A stretch of DNA of 64,000 bases from Formicarius rufipectus (lineage: Eukaryota > Chordata > Aves > Passeriformes > Formicariidae). Every line of letters begins with the position of its first letter. The first letter of the stretch is position 1. This document shows, in pieces, positions 48,317 through 60,390 of the stretch. The position numbers and the translations under genes are program-made. The notes under the pieces were generated by a model. That model was not told the DNA's origin. It did no database searches and saw nothing but the letters and a program-made list of their open reading frames with translations. The stretch lies in contig VXAU01002306.1 in assembly GCA_013399695.1 (NCBI GenBank), forward strand, positions 493,116 to 557,115, given 5' to 3'.

Positions 48317-51300
48317 ATAAACTCCCTGCTTTGACCATTTCTGAGTACCTTCTCAATTTTGCATTTATTTCTTTGTAGGCTGAGAGAGCCACGGGCCTCT
48401 ATGGGACCCACAAAGCCCACAGGCAGGAGTTGGAGAGGAGAATCCTCAGGTCTCCCCCAAAGCAAACCACTGAGATGTATTCATGAGAGAAATCTCTAAC
48501 CACTAAGCACAGGTACTGCCATCCCTGCCAGCCTCCACAACTACAATAGAAGCCTGACTTGTCAAAGCTCCCATAATATGAGTGGGCACAAGACTCTCAC
48601 AGCGGCTAAAACGGGCAACAGCACTGACCTACCACAGCCCCAGTTACACAAAAGCACAAGTTTGGTGGAAGGGGAGAAAAATGTAACAGGGAGATGGAAG
48701 GAAAAATAAAAATAGCCTAATTTGTCAGAGTTTGAGCCCTGGTTCACAAAGAGCCGAAGAGGTGCTTCCCTAGCTTGAAGGGAACTAAGCCACCCCTCGT
48801 GGGGCCAAGTCCACAAGCACAAATGCTAGCTTTGTGGCAAATATTGGTAAAAGGAGGTGCTCACTAATTCGGCGTTAAGTAACAGTGTTCATGACAGTGC
48901 TGAACAAAGTCATTGTCTCAGATATACATGTGCAGAGAAGGGAACCATCCTTCCAGCTAAGCACTAGTGTAACCTCTGCAGAGGGAGTGATGATTTTCCC
49001 AAGACTCTCTGAGAGAGGGTCTGGCAATGGTGGCATCTGACCTGAGCGAGCTTCCCCAAACACCAGTCCTTTTACACTTTTTAAAGGTGGGATGAAGTTT
49101 GCATCCTTTAGTTCATCTTTTAAAATGGACTGTACTAAACACTGATGTATTGAAGACTGACTGTATCACTTTTCTTTGTTGCTTTGTGGTTTGGTTTTTT
49201 CTGTTTTCCCCAGCAGATAATTTGCTCCCATTCATCTGATTGTATCGCTTTGCTCAAGCTAAGTGAGACTTTTCAGAAACCCAGACTTCACTTTTCAAGT
49301 AAAAAGAAATCGTACTGGCTGCAAAGGTATCAATATTTCATCAGGTCTTTGTTCAGCACTGGTTTTAGCTTTTCTTAATGGTGCACTTTACCAGGCAGCT
49401 TTTTCATACATCATTAAACAGCAGCTATAGCACTTGTGCCCTGTTTCTGATTTACCGTAGATAGTAATGTTTAAGATCACATTAAACACCACACATGCTC
49501 TCAGCTATTTGAGCAACATCAGAGTAATGAACAGTCAATAGTCTTACTAAATTAGTACCCTTTGGAGCTCTCATTACTGAATCAAATAAGTATCCTTGGT
49601 CCTCTGGTGAAGGCAATTCTAATGTGAAATAATGAATTTAGTGTCTAATCAAAACTTAGGGGTTCCTTTTCCCTTCTGACATTCAAGAGTAAATTATGTA
49701 AATTATGTAGAATAGATGTAATACTTACAGCACCCAAGTCCTGCAAGACACTGCTGAATTATTACCACGAGTGACTGGGACACCCAAGTCCAACCACATG
49801 CTAAAGTCTGTGAGGGAGATGAAGGTAGAAGAACTGTTTTGGGGGTTACAGACATTCAAACAAGAAAATGGGGTCCGAGTTCACTTTCCAGTTCTGCCAT
49901 GTAATCTACTTGTACCTCCACCTCCTCTCTGCAGTGGGCGAATATCACCACTTCCTAATTCTATCCTGCTTTGTATAGTATATGTGTAGCAACATGGGAA
50001 AAGGTTTTTACAGTAAGGGTCCATCAATGCTAAATCCTCATCACTGATGCCCAATATGTTGCTGTGATTATTTGCAAGAGTCCTCTTAACTAAATAGGAG
50101 ACAGGAATCAAGATAAAATACAACTGATCAGTAATAACTTGAAGACCCCGTCCAAGATTTTCTAAACACGGGAGTTTGACACTCACCTCCCTCAGTCTAA
50201 ACACAAAGCACATTTTCACAGGTGCTGGTCCACTAGTGGATTCCAAGTTACTGGTACCTAAGTATGTATGTGGATGCCCAACTTCACATTCCTTTTTTAT
50301 TCCTTAACTCAGAATCCCTCTTTAGGCATGAAGAGCTAAGTGTTTGCTCTGATCTCCATAGAAACAATACAGGGCTCTGAAAGAACAAACCGTACCATAT
50401 AATTTAGGAAGTAGATGCTTTAGGAAAGCTGTGCCATTGGTCTATGAGACAATAACAGAAGTAATAGAATTTATGCTAAATTTAGGGGAATTGGTGTTTT
50501 CTCTTCCTTGTCTTCCATTTGCAAAATGTATCACCTACCAATAGCATCATTAGCCTTTTAAAGCACTCTGTGATTCCTTGCTAAGAAAGCACTGTATTTT
50601 TTTTAATGAAAACTTATGTTTCAGAAGAACAGCTCTGTGATTCAGCCTCAATATTCTTTACAAGTCACTCTTCTTATTCTTAATACTGTCACTCTTTGAA
50701 TCAGGGTGGCCCAGTCTTCCAAAAATAACAATGGGGTGTGAGGGTTGTATTTAAAAGGTGAGCTTGATTTAATGACTGTACAGAATTTGAGTACCTCATA
50801 AAATATTTTTTTAATTTTTGGGGGAAGTGCTTCCAGTTCTAGAGAAAAAAAAATTAAAATCTCTGAGTTAGGTCCTCTACCCATTTTGAAAATCCCCTTA
50901 TTTTCTTTCTACCTGATCCCAGCAGCTGACAAACAGAACAGAACTACATCTGGAGCCTCTCAAATATTAGACCTCAAAATAGTATGAAGCAAGAGACACC
51001 TTGTTCATGCTTTGTGGGGTTCCCTACCATATCCTTCCATCAAAGGCACTGGCTGCTGAAGTTTTTCTTTTGTGTAATGCTTCAATATATCACAACTGTC
51101 TTTAATTGTGCCATGTCATTAGGGACACAGACACAACCCTGCTCTGACTGACCCTCATTATGACATCCTCTGCCCTAGTTTTTGAAGGGAATTTTCACTG
51201 AGGTTGGGCACCTAGCAAATCTGGACTTCTCTGGAAAATCTAGCCTAGTTATTTGTTATGAAACCCATAGGATGACTAATCTACAGTGAAATACCTAAGT

Positions 51301-54300
51301 ATTTACAATAGAGTTCAAAATTTTGATTCTTAGAAGCCTTGACAACTGCTTTATTTTCTGCACAGGTGTGTCTGCCCCAGCAGTTTTTGGTCCCTGGAAG
51401 TCATGTTTTCCAAGCCTATCTACCAACTTAAGAGTTTTTTTTTCCTTATGCACTTATTTAAAATCAGCCAGATGAACCACTGCGCAGAGTTGCCTGCCTC
51501 TGCTTCCAATAACAAGAGATACAGCAAAATACAGCAAGGAAATGAAGTTAAATTTTTTCCCCAAAAATGCCTTCCTTTTGCAAAATGCCTCTATTTTTAT
51601 CTACATTTTAGTCTCTCCATCCCTTCTTAAAACAGCCTCTTTTCTGTAGTAATTTAGAGCAGCATCATTTCCATATGAAACTGAAAAGCAAGTATCTACC
51701 AAAATTATTCACATTTTTCCTTGCCTTTTCTACAGTAGGACCCAAACACTGTCATGACCATTTGTGTAGGCTTGTGCATGGTGGGGTGATGGGGAGCTTT
51801 TTAAAAAAGAAGAGAGGAAACAAATCACTTCCCAACCAGCTTGACTACATTAAACCACACCGTAATGCCATGTGCTCGCTTCTCTACAGAACTTCCCCTG
51901 AAGCTGTAACTCATTAAGAGGCTGGTGGTGTTGATGCTCCCCAAGATGCCCTTCACTGTACATTTTCCCTTTGAGCCAGAAGCTGTTCCAAGGGGAATGG
52001 TGGGAGATGTTTCTGCAGAGTGGTGCAGCATCAGCAGCGTGCTGTGTCCATGCAGAGCTGGGCTGGGATTATTGCAGGACACTGTACACAGCACGAGGTC
52101 CAGGACTGCTGTGCTACAGCCCAGTGTATAGTTCAGCCCTGCACAGACAGTCACAGTTGGAAACAACCATGTGCAGCAACAGGCTTTCACCCAAAGTGCT
52201 CTGAAGTTAAGAGAAGGATATTATTGATTGCAGCTGGCTCTGGATGAAGCCAATGCATAGGAAACAGAACTGATGCTTATCGTAGACAAGGAGGTTGTTT
52301 TTCTTTCCTGCCTTTGATTGATTTAGTCATTCACTTCTGATTCCTTACTACCTTCTCTTACATAAAGCTTAGCTAGAGAGCCTCAAAGATAGCAACGGAT
52401 CAGGAATTGTGTTTGAATGAAGAGAATTACTTCTATGTTTTCCACCATCCCTTGGGGTTTTTTTGTGCTCTTAAAATAACTATGATTCCAACCCACTTCT
52501 CATGCTCAAATTCTACCACGACACACACCTTTAACTTTGCAGGCAGTCGTTCATCAGTTTTGAATTCAAGAGGCAAACAAAATAGATGTACAAGTCTCAG
52601 CACATTTGGGACTTTGAGAGCTCACTGTTCTATTAAGAACAATAATTAGCACAGATTAATCCACAAGGAGAAATCAAGTTAGGGCTTCAGTTTAATTTCC
52701 TTAAACTGTAAAAACAAACAAACAAAAATACCCCAAAATACATTTTTTTTCACCTGAAGAAGTTATTCTTTTTCAGGGATCTCCCAGGACTATTTGTTCT
52801 CTCTGAAGGCTATGGTTCTTGGCATGCAGAACATCAATTTTGAGTCCCCTTGGCTTATGTAGATGTGCAATTCAGGGGAGAAAATGTAAGAGGTTTCCTA
52901 ACCCTTGTTGGTAGGAAGGCTCCAGTTTCCTTCATCCTAACACATAAATCCGTCTTTGCTCTTCATCTGACAAGACTGTGAAGGGCTTATACATCCTAAC
53001 AGGACTATCCAAGGTTCTACATATCCCTCATCCTGCTTAGCAATCCCAATTGTACACAGCACTTACAGTTTCAGATCCATCAAGCTGTCATCTCTGCTAT
53101 CTGCATGTAGAGAGGTTTTGGCTCGAGTTGGAAGTTTATGAGCAAGATTAAATCAGTGCTAACATCAGGTTCACATTTAATTCTTCAGAATAGCTGTGTT
53201 CCTACAAGATTCTGACCTCAGCAAGGCACGAACTCTGGGAGATGAGCTCCTCTCATGAAGTTTCTGAGGTCTGTAGTAGTGGAAACCTCCTAAGACACAT
53301 CCTGATGATTTATCTCATCTTAAAAATATATGACAGAGTACAGAGCATTCTCATTGTCTCACTGACAACTGTAGGAATACACATGTACAATCCTAATACT
53401 CCTACCCCACAAAATGCTGGGAAGCACTCAGTTTGGGGGAGTCAGGCCCATTTCCAAGTCTAAGGGACCGAAACTTTCCTGGGAGAGTATGATATATTAA
53501 GTAGGATAGAGCACACTTTTTTTAATCAGCTATGAAAGGTTGTGTGAGATTTAATACCCCTTTTTATTACTCATTGTAAAGTGCTGCTCAAAAACATAAC
53601 AAAAAGCAAAATCTAAAAAAAAAAAGGCAAAAGAAAACTCAGTTCTGAGCCAAGTTCATCCAAAGACAGACATCTGGGAGGTTACTGCAAATACTTTACA
53701 GCAACATTCACTCATCCATTCATTCATTGCATTTTGAAAGGAATTGCATTCAATTATGTTTTCACTTTTTCCGTATTTTCTTCCTGTCAGTGTTCTAGTG
53801 AACAAGCTTGCTGCCAACAGTGTTTTCAGAGGGGGTGACCCCAAATAAAGTACTGAAGAACTGTCTTAGAAAACATTTTGAGTACTTCTGCTGTGGGTGT
53901 TCAAACTAGGTATCAGCTCCAAAGCGCTACATTTACCCACAGCCACAGAGAAGTGACACTTCATAGGCTGTTTGGCCAGTCAGAACTAAACAACAGACCT
54001 TGAACAAGGAACAAGGCACATGCAGGGAACAAGGAACACATCACTCATTGCTCAGGGAGCAACACACTTGGAACAGCCACAGGGGCAACTTTGGGCTGTC
54101 CCGGCCATGCCACGCTGACGCAAATGGGAATATCACCGCTGACGTCTCTGGAAGCAGATCGTGTCTTCAGGAGGCAGAAACAAAGAGGCAGAATAAATAA
54201 ATGGTTTGTGTCTAATATTTAGCAAGAGCCAAGCTGAGGCATGTGTGGCAAAATCTACAGGAGGCTGAGCCTCCTTGCAGACTTGTGCTGAATGCTGATG

Positions 54301-56929
54301 CCTCCGAAAACTGTTCAGGCTGAGCAACCAAAGGCAGCTGGGTATGCAAGCAGGAAACACTCCCATAGAGATCTTTGGCTACAGAATATGGCCCACTAGC
54401 CTAAAGTGTAGTTAGTCTGGGGACTCCTAAGCTGCAGTGGGTGTTTATGTTCTCATTTTAAAGGTGCATCCCCTGCAGAAATCCCTTCTTCTCCTTTACT
54501 TGACTCCAAGGAGGAGTCAGGCTCACGTCGCTGTGACGCACACAGCTGAGCAAGTATTCATGCAAACTTTAGAGCCACATCTGTAACCTTTCAGGGCATT
54601 GCAGTTTCTTGCCAGAGTGCAGAGATAGAGGAAATAATGTACTTCACATGCTCAGGTCCCAACAGCTGAACGTTCACACGTGGGAGATGTCGGTAGAGAG
54701 GGCCAGATTCTCCAGCTGCTATCAACTCAGTTCCATAATGGGGATGCCCAGTTTTCAATCTGACCCAGGAGAGCTTGCAAACAAGGTACAAAATCATTTC
54801 CTCAGCTCAGACTCTTTACCCTCCTGATGGGAATGAGGGGTAGGCTGAATTATCTAAAGGAAAAGGAGATTTAAAAGTTCAGTTTATCATATATGTTTCT
54901 ACCTCACAGGTTCATGTACTTCAAAAGGCATTTTTTGGGTGCTGCTGTCCAAACCAGTATTTTCAATTCATGTGGTCTGGGTTAGAATATCTGCGTTGAA
55001 CAATGCAAGAGAAAATGTCTAGAAAAAGGTTGTCCAGTGCAGATTAGATCGATCTGAGAAGTCAGCTAGACTTCTACAAGGAGGTTCCCTGGAAATAGTC
55101 TGAAAAATTAAGAAAGAAATCTCTCCATTCCCTCACGCAGGACCTGTTTAGGGATGAATAAATTTTAGAGAGGGGTGGCTAAAAAGGAAGGATGCAGGTA
55201 TTGCAACAGCTGTGTGCTCTTTTATGATTCTTTTAAATGGAGAGCATCCACTCCTACCATATCCATCACACTTAGGCTCTCAGAGCACCCAAGCGAGGCT
55301 GTTGCTCTGATTAGTCCTTTGGGCAAGCCTTCCTCTTTCTGCTTGTTGGCTGTATAGGGCCCCTTTTGCACCAAAAGATGGATAAAAGCTGGATAACTGC
55401 CTGGAAAATATAGTGTCAGCTTAGTTAGTGCTGTATCACTTCCATCAGCTGGACAGATCAAACAGATAAGGCTAGACAACTGAATTCTGTTAGGAAAGAT
55501 AGTTTAATGCAGGTTTGCATCCCTTGTACTTTATCCTTAGATAAATGGCATGACAGGAGGGAAAATTGCTTCCTGTCCTCCAAGAAAACCTAATGGGAGG
55601 AAAAAAAGAAATCAAATATGTTCATATCATTGCCAATAGCTGTATTAACTTCAGTTGCAGCAATATGGTCCGGATGGAAGGGACAAGAGATAAAAGTAAG
55701 CAGAGATACTAACCCTCCAATCTCAGACCACATGGGCAGATTCTTCCCTCAGTATGTTCTGTTGAAGGCACTGGGCATGTCTATGGCCCAGGAGCACCAT
55801 CTCAGTGAAAAGTGGGGGTTTGATCACCTTGCCACCTCCAGCATAAATACTGACCTCTGAGAGAGAAGAGACTCACTTCACACTGACAGAGCACCTCATC
55901 CTAAAGCAGACATCCATACTGGGTTGGATCAACCCCACAAGTTTCTGTGTTGCTTCTCTGAGTGTAAGAGAAGTCTAGACACAGCATCCCAGTATAGACA
56001 AACATGCCCAAGGTATATGGGGTGAACGCAATTACAGGTATCACTTAGTTATGGAGTCAAGGCTCAAAGACTAACCTGAAGATTTTGAGTGTTGTCATTT
56101 GACACAATTATATCTTAAGACGGAGCACCAAAGCAGTACCTTGTATTTTTCATTCGTAATACAGAAATAAGAAAAGAAAGTCTTCCCAGACTTTGCTTTT
56201 CTAGTTTTACTTCTGTTCCCTCTTACTTCTGGCTGAGCCAGAAATAATGCCCCTTTTTCTTTTGTATTTTATTTTGGTGCCTAACTACCCTCTCCTATGA
56301 TATTGCTTCTACAGAGGATGTCAAGATGATGTCGACCAGTGAATGCATGTGGCTTCCAATATTCTGACATTCCATGCTGGTTCCAGAAACAGCCAAGGAA
56401 CACAAACAGATATAAGAAGTGTTTAAAAAACATAATTGTGACTATATTCTCAAGCAGTTTTCTAGATCATTGTTGAAATGGGCTGATAAGCTACACCAGT
56501 ATTTTCCAGACAGGAAAACTGGGGTAACATAATAGCAGCCTGAGCTGTTAAGATTTCCCCCCACCCTCTTTAAATTCTAAATGTTCTTACCTTGCATTTC
56601 TCAAGTCCATTTCCACCACATCAGTCACCCCACCCTTGCAGACAGCAAATTTCATTTTCTTGTTCTTAGAAGAAAGGAAAAACCTGCCCAATTTCACCCC
56701 AATTTCACTTTCTTTTTTTTTATAGAATTAAACCCAGGGGTGAATTGTGTCCAGTGACTTCCTGCTAAAAATGCCAAGTGTTTTACAAGCTTGGGCAGTG
56801 ACTGCTAAAAGCAACAGGCCAGATTCACCTTGGCATTACGCTATTTCTATGCTGCCATAATAGCACTTTAATCAACAAGCAGAACTGGCAAAAAGCACTG
56901 ATGCATCAGGCCCATCATATAGAGTACAC

Positions 56930-57070
56930 CCACTTAATCAGGTAATCAACTTAATCAGGACACTTCCCAAGGAACCAAATTAAGCCTAATGACACCAAGT
57001 GGCAAGGACTGCTGCTTAATTGGGATAGTAATTCTGCTTATGGTAATTGGGATGCCTGCAGGTGATTAAA
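56930..57070. promoter_or_regulatory. candidate homeodomain-site cluster
   Basis: Nine TAAT/ATTA cores occur in about 140 bases, including a direct repeat of ACTTAATCAGG (56932 and 56949) and two TAATTGGGAT units (57018 and 57044), plus CCAAGTGG of NKX2 type near 56995. By my rough estimate about two to three cores are expected at this base composition. The role as a regulatory element is inferred. Confidence 0.35.
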
Positions 57071-58979
57071 TGATACTGAGCTAAGAAGAGACAGTTTCTG
57101 TGATGCTCGGAGACTCGGTGATTTGTCTATCCTCCAAAGCCTCTGTAAACAGTTGATCAGCAAACCAAAACTTGTAGAATCCTCTCGTTTTGATGCTGTT
57201 TGGACAGAGCATTTCAAGATGGAAATGGGAACACAGAAACAAAAAGGAAAAAACCCTATATATTCCTTAGGTTAGTCAGAATCCAACAGTAGGGTTAGTA
57301 CCAAACACCTCACTAAAAAACAACAAAAGGATCAAAACAAAACTAATACATACTGGGAGATTTTTGTCTGGGGGAGACAAAATTTTCAGTCATTTAAAAG
57401 CTATTTTCTGCTTTTCTTTTCAGACATGCTTGTAGATGGCACTTCACAGCAAAGGTTCAGGGAAATGGAAGTGCTCAGACTCAGGGTAAGTGAGAACTAC
57501 TTACAGGTAAGGCATGTGTGAGGAGTAATGGAAAGGATCACTGAGCTGTTGCCCTTGATTTCCCATCTTGCTTTAGAGTACAGAAATTAATAATTTGCAA
57601 AGTACAAAGAAAGAGGTGGCTGAAAAACACAATTTAAAAATATTTCTTGTTAAAAGTAGTTTAGTTTTTGGGTTTTTTGGGGTTTTTTTTTAAACTTCTC
57701 TGATTGATATCCAGAATAGGCATGAGATGTTCCAAAGTTAAAACCTGTCCTTCATTTGAAATAGCTGTTGGAAATCATAGTGTTCTTCAGGCATTAAGTC
57801 ACTGATAAAACAGCAGCCTCCAAACTCATCAAACAAGGCATGGAGGTACAACATTTTCAGAGACCAGGCTTCAGTGACCGTTTAAAAGTGCTTTTTACTT
57901 TCCAGGGGCCACGTTGGACCATGGTCAAAAAGCAGGGTCTCAGGGAGCACTCTTTAAGAGAACATGGGAGGTGAAGTGCAATATCTTTTACACAGCTTGA
58001 TTATTTGCAAAAATGGAGAACATCTTGGTTGTTTTGCTTTTTTTCATTCTCTACTGTAATGTTTACCTACCCACCAAAACTGCACAGGTTTGTGGCACGG
58101 TTGTAACTCCTTTCTTCACAGTTGAGCAGTGAGATATGCCCCTGCTAATTCTCCTGCTCAGGCACTCAGAGCAGCAGGCATTAATGCACCCCAGCCCTGG
58201 GCTATGTGTCCCTCCAGCCATCCTGAGCAAAGGACGCTCCTCAAGCCCTCTGGCCTCAGAGAAGTGAGGAATAACATATTTCGTTTTCTAACCTTAATCA
58301 TATTTGACAATTGCCTCATTTTTGTGCCTTGACAGGCCCATCCTATGCAATACTCATCTTTCAGAAAGGCAGATTTGTATCCTGCCACTTGGCTACATAT
58401 TTTACTCTGGGCTTTGCTACGCCTTTCTTTCATCACATACTTCCTGAGTCAGTGTGCTCAACAGACACCTGTATGTTTTCAGGTAGGCTGGTTTTTCCAT
58501 GACAGAACTGAACATTACAAAGGATAACTCAGTCTTACCTTCATGAGCATTTAATCTACCTGATCCTGATTTATTGCCTTGTCATGTTATTGTTTTGTTA
58601 GAGGAACAAAAACAAGCACGTGTGCAGTGTACAAGTAGAGTGTAATTCATATTCCTGTTTACCCTCATCCGTGTGCAGAAATTCCAAAAAAAGGACTGTC
58701 AAAGGAAAAGGTAAGAGAGCAAAGCCCTAAAAAGTGAATTCTTAACTCTCTAAAGACCTCCAAACAGACAGGTCTCTTTCCATTTATGCTTCTCAGTGTT
58801 GGTCAGCCCACACAAGGGTCCCCAGGGGAGCGCCAACAGGGACCTGCTCCAACATGCTTCCAACGCTACGGCATTTGTGCTTTGTGCTTCTTTCCAAGCA
58901 CTCCAGCAGAAATTTCCCCTTCATTCCCTGCTGGTTCTACCAGGCTCCAGAAAACAGCCATACATTGCAGAAGTTAGGT
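57071..58979. other. intergenic, no gene seen
   Basis: Unique AT-rich sequence becoming more GC-balanced after 58.1 kb. All frames are under 100 codons, overlap on both strands, and none is recognisable. Confidence 0.6.
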
Positions 58980-59037
58980 GCCTTCAGCTAAAATCCTCTG
59001 GTGTGGTCAAAGAGGCCGGGAAAGCACTGCTGTAGTC

Positions 59038-59190
59038 GGGTTTGTTGAGAGATGCAATTTGCCACGTGAACTCTTCGACTCTGCTCTCCCACTGCCTCCC
59101 TCTCCCTGCTCCTGCCTGTTTTGCATCATGTCCAATGAAGCCAAACTCGCACAGCAGTTGCTGGTGAACCCGGTGAGATGACCCCCCCCT
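59038..59190 (+). other. possible short exon (weak)
   Basis: A pyrimidine-rich stretch (59080-59124) is followed by ATG at 59128 and a short frame beginning MSNEAKLAQQLLVNP that ends at a good donor-like sequence, CCG|GTGAGA (after 59172). A CACGTG E-box lies at 59063-59068. I do not recognise the peptide and see no partner exon. It could be a non-coding RNA exon, conserved DNA or chance. Confidence 0.2.
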
Positions 59191-59859
59191 CCCCCATTAG
59201 CACGCACAAAATATAATAAATAAATTCTAATAAATATATCTTCAAATCGAAACCATTTTGAGCTGCTCAACTGAGTGCATATCTAGTCCTTTGTACACAT
59301 ATTTGTACAAAGTGTTGCCTGTAATTTTAAAGATGCTTGCCTCAGGGAGGTTTCGTTTTTCCATTGAAGTCCCCTTGATTTACTGTACGCAATATGTTAC
59401 AGCTTCCTTATTTGCTCCTTTGGGACAGTTACCGACAGTAAATCTCTATTAAAATATTCTTCCATATGGTTGCATGAAAATTTTATTGCAATGAGCCTGA
59501 GGCTGAAGGTCACAGCTGAGTAGCTGCAGTTAAGTATTGCAGTCTATGGACTCTGAGGTACATCTGTTCTGGGAGCTGGAGCAAAATTAGAATTTTACTG
59601 TCAATAGCAGTTCTCCAAAACTAGTTCCATTTGTTTACCATCGCAGGCCCATAGCAAGGCAATACCCGCCATACACACAGTGCAGGCATTGTGGCTACAT
59701 GATTTAGGTCTTTAGCTCTGATCCAAATATTACAGAACCTGGAGGTTGCTGGAGAGAGTCCCTAATGTATATTTCATTTACAAGACATGAAAATTTAATT
59801 TTCTCTCACATGATTTGACTCTGTCACTTGCTTACACCCTTTTTGGCGTGGGCTTGCCT

Positions 59860-60390
59860 GTTCATTGAAAGCTTTTCTGGACAGGATATCACAGAAACTT
59901 TATAATGCATATAAAAGTATGACTTTTAATCAACTGCTTTCAAGCAAGAGACACCTTGCTCGCAAAATCAGGTCAAGAAAGACCCCTCTAACGTCATCTG
60001 GCCGCATGGTTTGTATGCCAGTAGATCTGCTGGTCAGCATGTTAAGCTCCTGTTGCAGAAATGCCCACAATTTGTACAACTTGGAAAGCTGTTTGAAAAC
60101 TACGTTCCTCTGTGGAGGACCGCAGAGTATCAGAGTGTTAGATTGCTCTAAACATTGCATTTAGCAATTGCCGCCAGGGTCAGCCAAATGTTAATCTACT
60201 GCTTGTATTTGTTTGAAATAAAAAAGGAAACATTGAGGCATATTTCTAAGCTCATCTTGTTTAGCAATATGACATCTATCAGAATGGCTCCGAGCCAAAC
60301 CAGGCCTTTCCAATATGCGGCACAATTTGGAATTTCTAAAAGAGAAATCAAACCTAAAACGCATCTGTGATTTTAACCTACGTTAACAAC
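59860..60390. promoter_or_regulatory. candidate conserved non-coding element, CpG-retaining
   Basis: About ten CpGs are spread over 530 bases of otherwise CpG-poor desert, including a CRE-like ACGTCA (59991-59996), GGCCGCATGG, TACGTTCC and TTGCCGCCAG. Two adjacent plus-strand frames (99 and 71 codons) cover the block, but neither is recognisable. Low-complexity sequence is absent. It could be an enhancer or the end of an unannotated transcript; both are inference. Confidence 0.35.

Larger units (their letters stand above)
44531..56929. other. intergenic, no gene supported; simple repeats
   Basis: Apart from the microsatellites listed, this is unique sequence. Frames of 121 codons at 49881-50246 and 51825-52190 (minus) are unrecognisable; overlapping frames on both strands around 51.9-52.2 kb reflect a small GC-richer patch. 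Other tracts are a poly-C near 45551, GTTT units at 48260-48316, AAAC units at 52710-52728 and degenerate GGAACAAGG units at 54001-54035. Confidence 0.6.

Noticed and set aside
54690..54770. Possible further palindromic relic starting GGCCAGATTCTCCAGC
   Set aside because: The left end fits a reptile repeat, but no convincing matching right arm was found.
56819..56880. Possible relic starting GGCCAGATTCACC
   Set aside because: Only the first 13 or so bases resemble a known repeat end; there is no inverted partner.
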